From: Mycobacterium sp.
GTDB lineage: Bacteria; Actinomycetota; Actinomycetes; Mycobacteriales; Mycobacteriaceae
Length of the DNA: 6,781 nt
Assembly (NCBI GenBank): GCA_018500005.2
Contig: JAHBAP020000471.1
Span: forward strand, 1 to 6,781
Reading direction: 5' to 3'
Shown here: one piece after another, positions 1 through 6,558 of the stretch
Position numbering within the stretch: position 1 is the stretch's first letter
Layout: each line of letters opens with the position of its first letter
Notes under the pieces: generated by a model
Told to the model about the DNA's origin: nothing
Database searches by the model: none
Seen by the model: the letters and a program-made list of their open reading frames with translations, nothing else
Program-made: the position numbers and the translations under genes

Positions 1-1747
1 ACCCCCGTCCCGAGCCTTCGAGGGATTCGAGGTGGGCGGTGGGTTCGCCATCGGTCGCGACCGCCGCGAGGGGCGGGGCGCCGGGGTGGCGGCGTAAATG
101 CCGGCCCGCCAATGCCAGTGCATGGTGCAGGTTGGTGCCCTGCTCGTAGACGCCCTCCAACCCGGTCAGTTCGGCGGCGGTGACGGTGCGGGCGTACCGC
201 CCGAAAGCGATGATCTGCAGGGCGTCTGACCGGAACCGGGTGCTGACCAGATGGTTGAGCGCTAGTGCGGTGCGTTTCATCGGCAGCCACCGGTTCTCCA
301 TGACCATCGAAAACGAGGTGTCGACGAGCAGGGCGACCGCGGCCTGGGTTCGGGTCTCCGTTTCGGACACTTCGACGTCCTCGACGGCGATCCGCAGCCG
401 CGGGTCCTCGGTGGCGGATCCGGCCCGTCGCAACACCGCATTCGTCAGAGTCCGGGTGACGTTCCACGGCTCTGTGTCGCCGAACTCCCAGGGCCGCGTC
501 GCCCCGGTCAACTCGCCGGCCGCTCCGGCGCGGCGGGTCTCCCGCTCGCCGTGCCGACCGGAAAGCTGTTGAGCCACATCCCGAAGCGCGGCCTTGCCGA
601 GTTGGCGCATAGCCTTCGGGGACAACCGCCACTTGCCGTCCGAGCCCCGGTCCAGGAAGCCCTGGTTCATCATCGCCCGTTCCAACTCGGCCAGGGTGCG
701 GGCGTCCACGGCAGCCTGGTCGCCGAGTTGGCGGGCCAGTGCGTCAAGGTCGACGTCGTCCATGGTGGCCCCGGGGTAGCTCTGGGAAAGCTGCTCGGCC
801 AACTGCTCAAGCTCGGCGATGTCGGCCAGCGCCTGAGCGCCCTGCCCCATCCCCAGCGGGTTGTCCCCGGAGAATTCCGCCGAACCGTCCCAGTCCTCCC
901 CCGGCCTGGCGGCCCGCAAATGGGAGTCCAACCGGTTCAGCGACTCCATGAGCTGCGGTGAGCCGAATGCCTGCTGCGCCAACGCGTCCAGTTCGGCCCG
1001 CTGCTCGGGACTCAGGCTGTTACGGAACCGCTGTGCCGCCGCGGCGCGCTTGGCCAGCGAGTCGAGCAATTCGGACACATTGCGCGGATTCTCCGGAAAG
1101 TACTGGCCGTGCTTGGCCATGAAGTCGGCGAAGTCTGTGGTGGTGTCCTCGCCGCGGGCGTGCTTGTCCAGGAGGTCATTGAGATCGTCGAGCATCTCGT
1201 TGACGGCCTGACGGTCGGAGTCGGTGGCGTTCTCCAGAGCCTGCTTCATCCCGGCGAACCGCTGGTCGAGCATCTCCCGGCCCAGCAGGTCCTTGATCTG
1301 CTCGTATTTCTGTTTGGCCGCATCGCTGCGCCACTGGTACCCGGCGAGTTCCTGGACTGCCTTGGCAGGCGACGGCGACAGCGACTCGATCTGCATCTCG
1401 GCGAAGCGGGCGTCGTCGTCCAGGGCGCGGGCCAACTCTTTGCGTTCGGCCAGCACGGCGTCGTCGAGGAGCCTCTTGATCTCCTGCAGGGTTCCGTCAA
1501 GGTTGTTGCGCTGCAACAGTTCCCGACGACGACGGTTGACCTCGGCCGCCAACCGGTCGGCACCTTTGAGGTTCTGGTTGCCGCGGCGAAGGAGTTCCTG
1601 CAACGCCCGACGGGGCGAGGCGCCCGCCATCACGTCCGCACCGACCTGCTCCAGAGCCTCCCGCAGATCCACCGGCGGGGCCAGCGGATCGGGCCCGCCC
1701 GTATAGCCGGAGTAGCGGGAGTCGTGCCCCCGATGAGGTTCAGCCAT
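1..1747 (-). CDS. VWA-domain protein, partner of the adjacent MoxR-type ATPase (C-terminus cut off by the window edge)
   Basis: I translated this frame by hand from ATG at 1747; it stays open for 582 codons to the window edge. The M. tuberculosis counterpart (Rv0959, from memory) has about 670 residues, so roughly 90 are missing. Residues 45-200 are charged and strongly helical, possibly coiled coil around 65-115. Residues 363-395 hold a 'WRLSPKAMRQLGKAAL' stretch typical of this family, followed by 'TGATRPWEFGDTEPWNVTRT' (413-432). A C-terminal VWA domain follows with a complete metal site (MIDAS): D476-x-S478-x-S480 in 'LLVDTSFSM', T538 in 'QGTNL' and D566 in 'ATDGEP'. No membrane segment or signal peptide is seen, so it is probably cytosolic. 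The start overlaps the ATPase gene by 8 bases, implying translational coupling. By analogy with ViaA, NorD, CbbO and ChlD it should link the ATPase to a client protein. The client is unknown, and 'CoxE-like' is as specific a name as I would give. Confidence 0.93.
   Translation of the reverse strand, partial: MAEPHRGHDSRYSGYTGGPDPLAPPVDLREALEQVGADVMAGASPRRALQELLRRGNQNLKGADRLAAEVNRRRRELLQRNNLDGTLQEIKRLLDDAVLAERKELARALDDDARFAEMQIESLSPSPAKAVQELAGYQWRSDAAKQKYEQIKDLLGREMLDQRFAGMKQALENATDSDRQAVNEMLDDLNDLLDKHARGEDTTTDFADFMAKHGQYFPENPRNVSELLDSLAKRAAAAQRFRNSLSPEQRAELDALAQQAFGSPQLMESLNRLDSHLRAARPGEDWDGSAEFSGDNPLGMGQGAQALADIAELEQLAEQLSQSYPGATMDDVDLDALARQLGDQAAVDARTLAELERAMMNQGFLDRGSDGKWRLSPKAMRQLGKAALRDVAQQLSGRHGERETRRAGAAGELTGATRPWEFGDTEPWNVTRTLTNAVLRRAGSATEDPRLRIAVEDVEVSETETRTQAAVALLVDTSFSMVMENRWLPMKRTALALNHLVSTRFRSDALQIIAFGRYARTVTAAELTGLEGVYEQGTNLHHALALAGRHLRRHPGAPPLAAVATDGEPTAHLESLEGSGRG
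1740..1747 (-). other. 8-base overlap of ATPase stop and VWA start
   Basis: On the minus strand the sequence reads TATGGCTGA. The VWA gene starts at ATG 1747-1745 and the ATPase gene ends at TGA 1742-1740. This arrangement usually couples translation of the two genes. A purine-rich GAGGG lies 12-16 bases before the ATG, inside the ATPase gene. Confidence 0.9.
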
Positions 1748-3140
1748 AAACGGTTTCGCCCTCGCCGGTGTTCTTGTCGATCTTCTTGGCCAGATACAGC
1801 GCCTCCAACGCGAGTTCCAACGCGGCCGCGCGTTCCCCCTCGCTGCTCGCCTCCAGTCTGGTGGCGATCTTGTCGATCACCGGCAGGTCGGGCAGCGCCG
1901 CCAGAACGTCCTTAGCGGAGACCTGTTCGCCGGTGGTCACCGCGGAGTTCTCGACGGCAGCAACCAGAGGTCCGACGTCGATACCACCCAGCGCCTTCTG
2001 GGCGGTGTCCGCCGTGGCCCGGCGAAGCAGGTGCTCAAGCACCGCCAACTCGCGGCCCTCCTCGCCGGACTCGAACTCCAACTTGCCGCGCAAGACGTCG
2101 ATCACGGTGCCCAGATCGACGATCCGGGCCACCGGTTGGTCCTCGCCGAGGATCGCGCCGCGATGCCGTGCGGAGGCCGCCACAGTTTCCGCGGCGGCGA
2201 TGGCGAACCGGGCCGACACCCCGGAGCGCTGATCGACTGAGTGAGACTCGCGCAGCAGTCGGGTGAAGCGCGCGATGATCTGCAGCAGGTAGGTCGGGAC
2301 CTGGGCGGTCAGGTGCGCCTCCTGGCCGATCACGCCCACCTCGGCGTCCAGGGCACGCGGATAGTGGGTGCGGATCTCCGCGCCGAAACGGTCCTTGAGC
2401 GGGGTGATGATCCGGCCGCGGTTGGTGTAGTCCTCGGGGTTGGCGCTGGCCACCACCAGAACGTCAAGCGGCAACCGCAGGGTGTAGCCGCGCACCTGGA
2501 TGTCGCGTTCCTCCATCACGTTGAGCATCGCGACCTGGATACGTTCGGCGAGGTCGGGCAGTTCGTTGACGGCGACGATTCCCCGGTGCGCCCGCGGGAT
2601 CAGTCCGTAGGCGATGGTTTCCGGGTCGCCCAGGGTGCGTCCCTCCGCGACCTTGATGGGGTCGATGTCGCCGACCAGATCTGCCACGCTGGTGTCCGGG
2701 GTGGCCAGCTTCTCGGTGTAGCGCTCGCTGCGGTGGCGCCAGGCCACCGGCAGGTCATCGCCGAGTTCGGCGGCCCGGCGGATGGACTGCGGGGTGATCG
2801 GCGAGTAGGGATGTTCGCCGAGCTCGGATTCCTCGATCACCGGGGTCCACTCGTCGAGCAGGTTGACCAGCGAACGCAGCAGTCGGGTCTTGCCCTGACC
2901 GCGCTCGCCGAGCAGGACGAAGTCGTGGCCGGCGATCAGCGCGCGCTCCAGTTGCGGCAGCACGGTGTCCTCGAAGCCGAAGATCCCGGGCCACACGTCC
3001 TCGCCACCGGCCAGTGCGGTCAGCAGGTTCTCCCGGATCTCCTGCTTGACGCTGCGCTCCCGGTGGCCCGAGGCGCGCAGGTCACCGAGCGTGGCGGGCA
3101 GGTCGGCGGGGCGGTGGTCGTCGTTGCGCAGTGCAGTCAC
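1740..3140 (-). CDS. MoxR/ChlI-type AAA+ ATPase (often annotated 'magnesium chelatase')
   Basis: A soluble AAA+ ATPase of 466 residues if started at GTG 3140; the M. tuberculosis counterpart (Rv0958, from memory) has about 459. Numbered from that start: Walker A 'GERGQGKT' 78-85; Walker-B-like 'GIVAVNELPDL' with N192-E193 where most relatives have D-E; sensor 1 'ASANPED' with N234; arginine-finger region 'LKDRFGAEI' around R251; sensor-2 motif 'SGVSARFA' with R311. The C-terminal 120 residues form a helical lid ending 'GEGETVYG'. The frame continues upstream to ATG 3326, but that extension is unlike the family and overlaps the divergent gene. GTG 3140 is preceded by GGAGGG and by a possible -10 element. 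The ATPase should form a ring that works with the VWA protein encoded next. A literal role in Mg insertion into porphyrins is unlikely, because mycobacteria make no chlorophyll; a chaperone or metallo-cofactor maturation role is the better inference. Confidence 0.93.
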   Translation of the reverse strand: MTALRNDDHRPADLPATLGDLRASGHRERSVKQEIRENLLTALAGGEDVWPGIFGFEDTVLPQLERALIAGHDFVLLGERGQGKTRLLRSLVNLLDEWTPVIEESELGEHPYSPITPQSIRRAAELGDDLPVAWRHRSERYTEKLATPDTSVADLVGDIDPIKVAEGRTLGDPETIAYGLIPRAHRGIVAVNELPDLAERIQVAMLNVMEERDIQVRGYTLRLPLDVLVVASANPEDYTNRGRIITPLKDRFGAEIRTHYPRALDAEVGVIGQEAHLTAQVPTYLLQIIARFTRLLRESHSVDQRSGVSARFAIAAAETVAASARHRGAILGEDQPVARIVDLGTVIDVLRGKLEFESGEEGRELAVLEHLLRRATADTAQKALGGIDVGPLVAAVENSAVTTGEQVSAKDVLAALPDLPVIDKIATRLEASSEGERAAALELALEALYLAKKIDKNTGEGETVYG

Positions 3141-3207
3141 GCCCTCCACGCTACGACTGCTGTCGAGTGGGTGCCCCCCCGCAATCGGGTTCTGACAGGA
3201 TCTCGTC
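3141..3207. promoter_or_regulatory. Divergent promoter region between the ATPase operon and the plus-strand gene
   Basis: These 67 bases are the only non-coding DNA between the two divergent start codons, so any promoters for the ATPase-VWA pair and for the plus-strand gene must lie here or inside the neighbouring genes. It contains a run of seven C at 3174-3180, a short inverted repeat CGAC-4-GTCG at 3154-3165 and a GACAGGA ribosome-binding-like stretch at 3194-3200. No convincing -35 box is seen on either strand. Confidence 0.6.
3148..3153 (-). promoter_or_regulatory. Possible -10 element (TAGCGT) of the ATPase gene, leaderless geometry
   Basis: On the minus strand TAGCGT fits the actinobacterial -10 pattern TANNNT and is followed by exactly seven bases before GTG 3140, so transcription could begin on the start codon itself. 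Leaderless mRNAs are common in mycobacteria. The competing reading is a leadered mRNA using GGAGGG at 3147-3142 as a ribosome-binding site, with rather tight spacing. No -35 box is evident. Confidence 0.4.
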
Positions 3208-4269
3208 ATGCATGCGGCAGCGGCGTCGGGAATCCGCCGGACTCTCAGCGCTCTGATGGGCGTCCTGGACAACTCGGAGTCGCAGTCACTCCGTCCGTTC
3301 GACGATCCCGGCATCATGGTTCCCAACGTCGAGTCGAAGCGGTTCGGCTGGACCCACTACGGCGTGATGATCCCGGATCTGCCCGAACCGCATCGGTTCT
3401 TCTCCGCCATGTCGCTGATCGGCGCAACCGGTTCGTTGGCCTTCGACAACGACCACGCCCTGGCCGACCGTCCGCGCCGGAACGCCTCAGTCGTCGTCGG
3501 CACGGCGGCGTCGTATCCGGATCACTTCGGCAACTACTCGACCGACCGCGACTTCATCTCCAGACCGGACGGATCGCTGATGAAGTTCGGCGACGACCTG
3601 ACGATCTCCGGCAATTACCCCGAATATCACCTGAGCGGACGCTTCGGCGGTGTCGAAGCGGATCTGCAGCTGACCAACACCGACAAGGTGACCTGGTTCG
3701 TGCGCAACCCGGTCTACAAGCACCTCAGTCTGCTCACCGAATACCGGGGACGGTTCTCGACGGCCTCTGACACCACTGAGGTCGAGGGCCTGTGCACGTT
3801 CGAGTACGGCGCCTGCCCGTCTCCGTATCAGTTGCGCTCGGCGCCGCTGCCGCCGTCCTTGAAGGCCCCGTTGGATCTCTTCGTCTATCAGATCGTCAAT
3901 CTGGGCCCTGATGAACAGGTGCTGCTCGCGCACCACCACATCGGGGGCCGACCGTTCATCACGACAGCTGACTACCGGGGGCGAAACACTCACGGGCGGC
4001 GCCTTCTACAGCCGAGATTCGAAGTCCTGCAGTACCGGAGGGAGCTGCAGGACACCCCATACGGGATTCCGATGCGGTTGCCGGCGGTCACCCGATTCAC
4101 CGCCCACGACGAGAACGGCGTCGCACTGGAGGTGACCGCCGAACTCGACACCACGTTCACGTTCGGCCTCGGCAGCGGGTTCGTCACCGGCTTCCGGCAC
4201 GAATCCCTTTGGCGAGGCGAAAAATTCACCGGCCGCGGCTATCAGGAGTACATCGACCGGCGGCGCTAG
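3208..4269 (+). CDS. Uncharacterised 353-residue protein, possibly AttH/CrtC lipocalin-like (DUF6670-type)
   Basis: I cannot name a function. ATG 3208 follows GACAGGA with a seven-base gap; ATG 3256 (residue 17) is an alternative start. The product is rich in aromatic residues and beta-strand-like segments with many Gly turns. Visible landmarks are '[22 protein letters not shown]' split over residues 44-65, '[16 protein letters not shown]' (140-155), a 'HHHIGG' stretch (242-247), a run of strands '[20 protein letters not shown]' (308-327) and a C-terminal 'GYQEYIDRR'. The '[14 protein letters not shown]' segment recalls proteins built on the double lipocalin-like barrel of AttH and carotenoid hydratase CrtC. 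I recall a mycobacterial DUF6670 family of this kind, but this is memory, not a search. No signal peptide or membrane segment is convincing. It diverges from the ATPase gene and ends inside the purH stop codon. A lipid or terpenoid ligand or substrate is only a guess from the fold resemblance. Confidence 0.85.
   Translation: MHAAAASGIRRTLSALMGVLDNSESQSLRPFDDPGIMVPNVESKRFGWTHYGVMIPDLPEPHRFFSAMSLIGATGSLAFDNDHALADRPRRNASVVVGTAASYPDHFGNYSTDRDFISRPDGSLMKFGDDLTISGNYPEYHLSGRFGGVEADLQLTNTDKVTWFVRNPVYKHLSLLTEYRGRFSTASDTTEVEGLCTFEYGACPSPYQLRSAPLPPSLKAPLDLFVYQIVNLGPDEQVLLAHHHIGGRPFITTADYRGRNTHGRRLLQPRFEVLQYRRELQDTPYGIPMRLPAVTRFTAHDENGVALEVTAELDTTFTFGLGSGFVTGFRHESLWRGEKFTGRGYQEYIDRRR
4266..4269. other. 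Convergent stop codons sharing CTAG
   Basis: The palindrome CTAG serves as the TAG stop of the plus-strand gene (4267-4269) and of purH on the minus strand (4268-4266). The two genes overlap tail to tail by four bases, leaving no room for a dedicated terminator between them. Confidence 0.95.
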
Positions 4270-5849
4270 TGGGCGAAGTGCCGCGCCCCGGTGAGGTAGA
4301 GCGAGATGCCGGCCGCGGTCGCCGCCGCGGTCACCTCGTCGTCGCGCACCGACCCGCCTGGGTGCACGATCGCCGTGACCCCGGCGGACGTCAGCACCTC
4401 CAGTCCGTCCGGGAACGGGAAGAAAGCATCGGATGCGGCAACTGCGCCGCGCACCCGTTCACCACCCCGTTCCACCGCAAGCCGCGCGGCGTCGACACGG
4501 TTCACCTGGCCCATCCCGACACCAATGGTTGCGCCGTCGCCGGCGATGACGATGGCATTGGACTTCACCGCGCGGCAGGTACGCCAGGCGAAGACCAGAT
4601 CGGCCAGCGTGGCCTCGTCGGCGGGCTGCCCGGTGGCCAGCGTCCAGTTGGCCGGGTCGTCCCCGGCGGCGCCCAGTTCGTCGCGCTCCTGCATCAGCAG
4701 TCCGCCGGCGATCTGGCGAATCTCCATGCCGCCGATGGCTGGTTCGGAAGACACCAGGACCCGGATGTTCTTCTTGCGCGCCAGGATCTCGACCGCACCG
4801 TCCTCGTAGGCGGGCGCCACGATGACCTCGGTGAAGATCTCCGCGACCTGTTCGGCCATCTCGCGGGTCACCTCGGTATTGGCGGCGATCACCCCACCGA
4901 AGGCGCTCAGCGGATCACAGGCGTGCGCCTTGCGGTGGGCATCGGCCACCGAGGTCGAGGAGATGGCGATGCCACAGGGATTTGCATGCTTGATGATCGC
5001 CACGCAAATCTGCTGATGGTCGAAGGCCGCACGCCAGGCGGCATCGGCATCGGTGAAGTTGTTGTAGCTCATCTCTTTTCCGTGCAACTGTTCGGCCTGC
5101 GCCAAGCCGGGCCAGCTCACGTCGTCGCTGTAGAGCGCGGCCCGCTGATGCGGGTTCTCGCCGTAGCGCAGCACCGAAGTCCGCCGCCAGTTCCGGCCGA
5201 GCCAGGCCGGGAGGTTGGCCGGAACCTCTCCTTGTTCCGGGGCCAGGGTGGAGCCCATCCAGCCTGCCACCGCGATGTCGTACTCGGCGGTGTGACGGAA
5301 CGCCAACGCCGCCAGTTTCTTTCGCTCTTCCAAGGTGAAGCCGCCGGCCCGGGCCGCGGCAAGCACCCCGTCGTAACCCAACGGCTCGACCACCACTGCG
5401 ACGCTGGCATGGTTCTTGGCCGCGGCCCGCACCATCGAGGGACCGCCGATGTCGATCTGCTCGACGCACTCTTCGACCTCGGCGCCGGAGTCCACCGTTT
5501 CGCTGAACGGGTACAGGTTGACCACCACAAGATCGAACGGTTCGATCTTGAGTTTCTCCAGTGCCGCTACATGTTCCGGATTACGAGTGTCGGCCAGCAG
5601 TCCGGCGTGGATGTGCGGGTGCAGGGTCTTTACCCTGCCGTCGAGCACCTCCGGGAAGCCGGTGACGAATTCCACCGGCGTGACCGGAATACCCTTGTCC
5701 GCAATGGTTTTAGCGGTCGATCCGGTGGAGACGATGTCGATGCCGAGTTCGTGCAGTCCCTGAGCGAGCGGGATCAGACCACTCTTGTCGTACACGCTGA
5801 TCAACGCGCGCCGGATGGGCTTCTTTCCGATCAGAGTCTGAGTCGTCAT
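4266..5849 (-). CDS. purH: Bifunctional AICAR formyltransferase / IMP cyclohydrolase PurH
   Basis: Catalyses the last two steps of de novo IMP synthesis in the cytosol: formyl transfer from 10-formyl-tetrahydrofolate to AICAR, then ring closure. The product has 527 residues from ATG 5849 (M. tuberculosis PurH is about 523, from memory). The N-terminal MGS-like cyclohydrolase domain (about 10-200) carries '[11 protein letters not shown]' (41-51) and 'DGRVKTLHP' (70-78). The C-terminal transformylase domain (about 215-527) carries 'LRYGENPHQ', the catalytic K287-H288 in 'IIKHANPCG', 'SAFGG', 'SDAFFPFPD' (473-481) and 'HPGGSVRD' (496-503). A start ten codons upstream (5879) is possible but would run 34 bases into purN and lengthen the protein beyond its relatives. 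The chosen ATG overlaps the purN stop as ATGA and has only a weak GGGA before it, so it probably relies on coupled translation from purN. No key residue appears missing. Confidence 0.98.
   Translation of the reverse strand: MTTQTLIGKKPIRRALISVYDKSGLIPLAQGLHELGIDIVSTGSTAKTIADKGIPVTPVEFVTGFPEVLDGRVKTLHPHIHAGLLADTRNPEHVAALEKLKIEPFDLVVVNLYPFSETVDSGAEVEECVEQIDIGGPSMVRAAAKNHASVAVVVEPLGYDGVLAAARAGGFTLEERKKLAALAFRHTAEYDIAVAGWMGSTLAPEQGEVPANLPAWLGRNWRRTSVLRYGENPHQRAALYSDDVSWPGLAQAEQLHGKEMSYNNFTDADAAWRAAFDHQQICVAIIKHANPCGIAISSTSVADAHRKAHACDPLSAFGGVIAANTEVTREMAEQVAEIFTEVIVAPAYEDGAVEILARKKNIRVLVSSEPAIGGMEIRQIAGGLLMQERDELGAAGDDPANWTLATGQPADEATLADLVFAWRTCRAVKSNAIVIAGDGATIGVGMGQVNRVDAARLAVERGGERVRGAVAASDAFFPFPDGLEVLTSAGVTAIVHPGGSVRDDEVTAAATAAGISLYLTGARHFAH
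5846..5849 (-). other. ATGA overlap coupling purN to purH
   Basis: On the minus strand ATGA contains the purH start (ATG 5849-5847) and the purN stop (TGA 5848-5846). This four-base overlap indicates one transcript and termination-reinitiation coupling, which fits two enzymes drawing on the same 10-formyl-tetrahydrofolate pool. Confidence 0.95.
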
Positions 5850-6484
5850 ATTCCCAGGGTCGCCTTTCTCCCACTCCACGTCACACCGCGCCTCGCCAGC
5901 GCGGAAAGCACGTCGACCAAAAGTCGTCGCTCGACGACCTTGATGCGTTCGTGCAGTGTCTCTTCGGTGTCGTCGTCATGCACCGCGACGGCCTCCTGGG
6001 CCAGGATCGGCCCGGTGTCCATCCCGGCGTCGACCAGGTGGACGGTGCAGCCGGTCACCTTGACGCCGTATTCCATTGCATCGGGCACGCCGTGCGCCCC
6101 GGGGAAGGACGGCAGCAGTGCCGGGTGGGTGTTAACCACCCGGCCTTGGAAGCGGGCCAAGAATTCGGGTCCCAGGATCTTCATGAACCCGGCCGACACG
6201 ATCAGATCCGGCTCGTGTCGAGCCGTCGCCTCGGTGATGGCCGCGTCCCACGCGGACCGTTCGGGGTAGTCGCCAAGTCGAACGGTGAAAGCCGGGATAC
6301 CCGCTTCGGTAGCGATCTTGGCGGCACGGCAGTCCCGGTCGACACCGACTGCAACCACGCGGGCCGGATAATCCTCCAGCGCGGCGTCGAGTAACGACTG
6401 CAACAACGACCCGGTGCCGGAGGCCAAGACCACCAGTCGCGCCGGCGCACTCGGTGGCACGCGGATCGGGTCTAGGGCTGGCAC
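5846..6484 (-). CDS. purN: Phosphoribosylglycinamide formyltransferase PurN
   Basis: Transfers a formyl group from 10-formyl-tetrahydrofolate to GAR, the third step of de novo purine synthesis, in the cytosol. I place the start at GTG 6484, giving 212 residues (M. tuberculosis PurN is about 215, from memory, and has a similar short lead before '[19 protein letters not shown]'). The frame is open to ATG 6541, but that Arg/Pro-rich extension is not like the family. Seen in the protein, numbered from the GTG: phosphate-binding loop 'ASGTGSLL' (21-28); catalytic N118-x-H120 in '[14 protein letters not shown]'; catalytic D156 in '[10 protein letters not shown]'. These correspond to N106, H108 and D144 of the E. 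coli enzyme. The substrate loop and the 'THPALLPSF' signature are intact. It is the first gene of the purN-purH pair and lies 62 bases after the stop of the preceding gene, in the same direction. Confidence 0.97.
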   Translation of the reverse strand: MPALDPIRVPPSAPARLVVLASGTGSLLQSLLDAALEDYPARVVAVGVDRDCRAAKIATEAGIPAFTVRLGDYPERSAWDAAITEATARHEPDLIVSAGFMKILGPEFLARFQGRVVNTHPALLPSFPGAHGVPDAMEYGVKVTGCTVHLVDAGMDTGPILAQEAVAVHDDDTEETLHERIKVVERRLLVDVLSALARRGVTWSGRKATLGI

Positions 6485-6491
6485 GGCGAAG

Positions 6492-6497
6492 AGCCTA
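6492..6497 (-). promoter_or_regulatory. Possible -10 element (TAGGCT) of purN, leaderless geometry
   Basis: On the minus strand GATAGGCT contains TAGGCT, fitting TANNNT, followed by exactly seven bases before GTG 6484. Transcription would then start at or next to the start codon. No good Shine-Dalgarno sequence precedes the GTG, which fits a leaderless message. The 62-base gap after the preceding gene also allows an independent promoter here. No -35 box is evident, and no purine riboswitch fits between this element and the gene. Confidence 0.5.
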
Positions 6498-6522
6498 TCG
6501 GCGCGGTTCGCCGGCGGCCGGA

Positions 6523-6558
6523 CCGGGCACCCGTGCTGCACAGCGATCAGCTGCCCGG
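6523..6558 (-). terminator. Weak hairpin across the end of the upstream gene, possible terminator
   Basis: CCGGGCA at 6523-6529 pairs perfectly with TGCCCGG at 6552-6558, a seven-base GC-rich stem with a 22-base loop. The stem includes the last codons and lies beside the TGA at 6549-6547 of the upstream gene. No T-run follows, so it is not a classical intrinsic terminator; it could slow transcription, protect an RNA end or be chance in high-GC DNA. Confidence 0.25.

Noticed and set aside
180..1915. Plus-strand frames opposite the VWA gene (180-572, 551-961, 861-1211, 1109-1915, 1224-1706)
   Set aside because: All are antisense to a continuous minus-strand frame with a complete VWA metal site, and their products are low-complexity and motif-free.
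3154..3165. Inverted repeat CGAC-4-GTCG as an operator
   Set aside because: Four-base arms are expected by chance in GC-rich DNA and match no operator I recognise.
3141..3326. N-terminal extension of the ATPase to ATG 3326
   Set aside because: The extra 62 residues are not family-like, would overlap the divergent gene by 119 bases and would bury the intergenic control region.
2241..3770. Plus-strand open frame of 509 codons
   Set aside because: It is antisense to the ATPase and then runs out of frame through the plus-strand gene; the product shows no motifs.
4915..5530. Minus-strand frames inside purH (4915-5469 and 5117-5530)
   Set aside because: They are out-of-frame readings of the purH coding sequence; the real frame carries all the catalytic motifs.
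4209..6269. Plus-strand open frame of 686 codons opposite purH and purN
   Set aside because: It lies antisense to two well-recognised enzymes and its product is His/Gly/Arg-rich with no family resemblance. High-GC genomes often leave an antisense frame open opposite real genes.
6485..6541. N-terminal extension of PurN to ATG 6541
   Set aside because: The extra 19 residues are Arg/Pro-rich and absent from relatives as I remember them; GTG 6484 gives the expected length and fits the -10 element.
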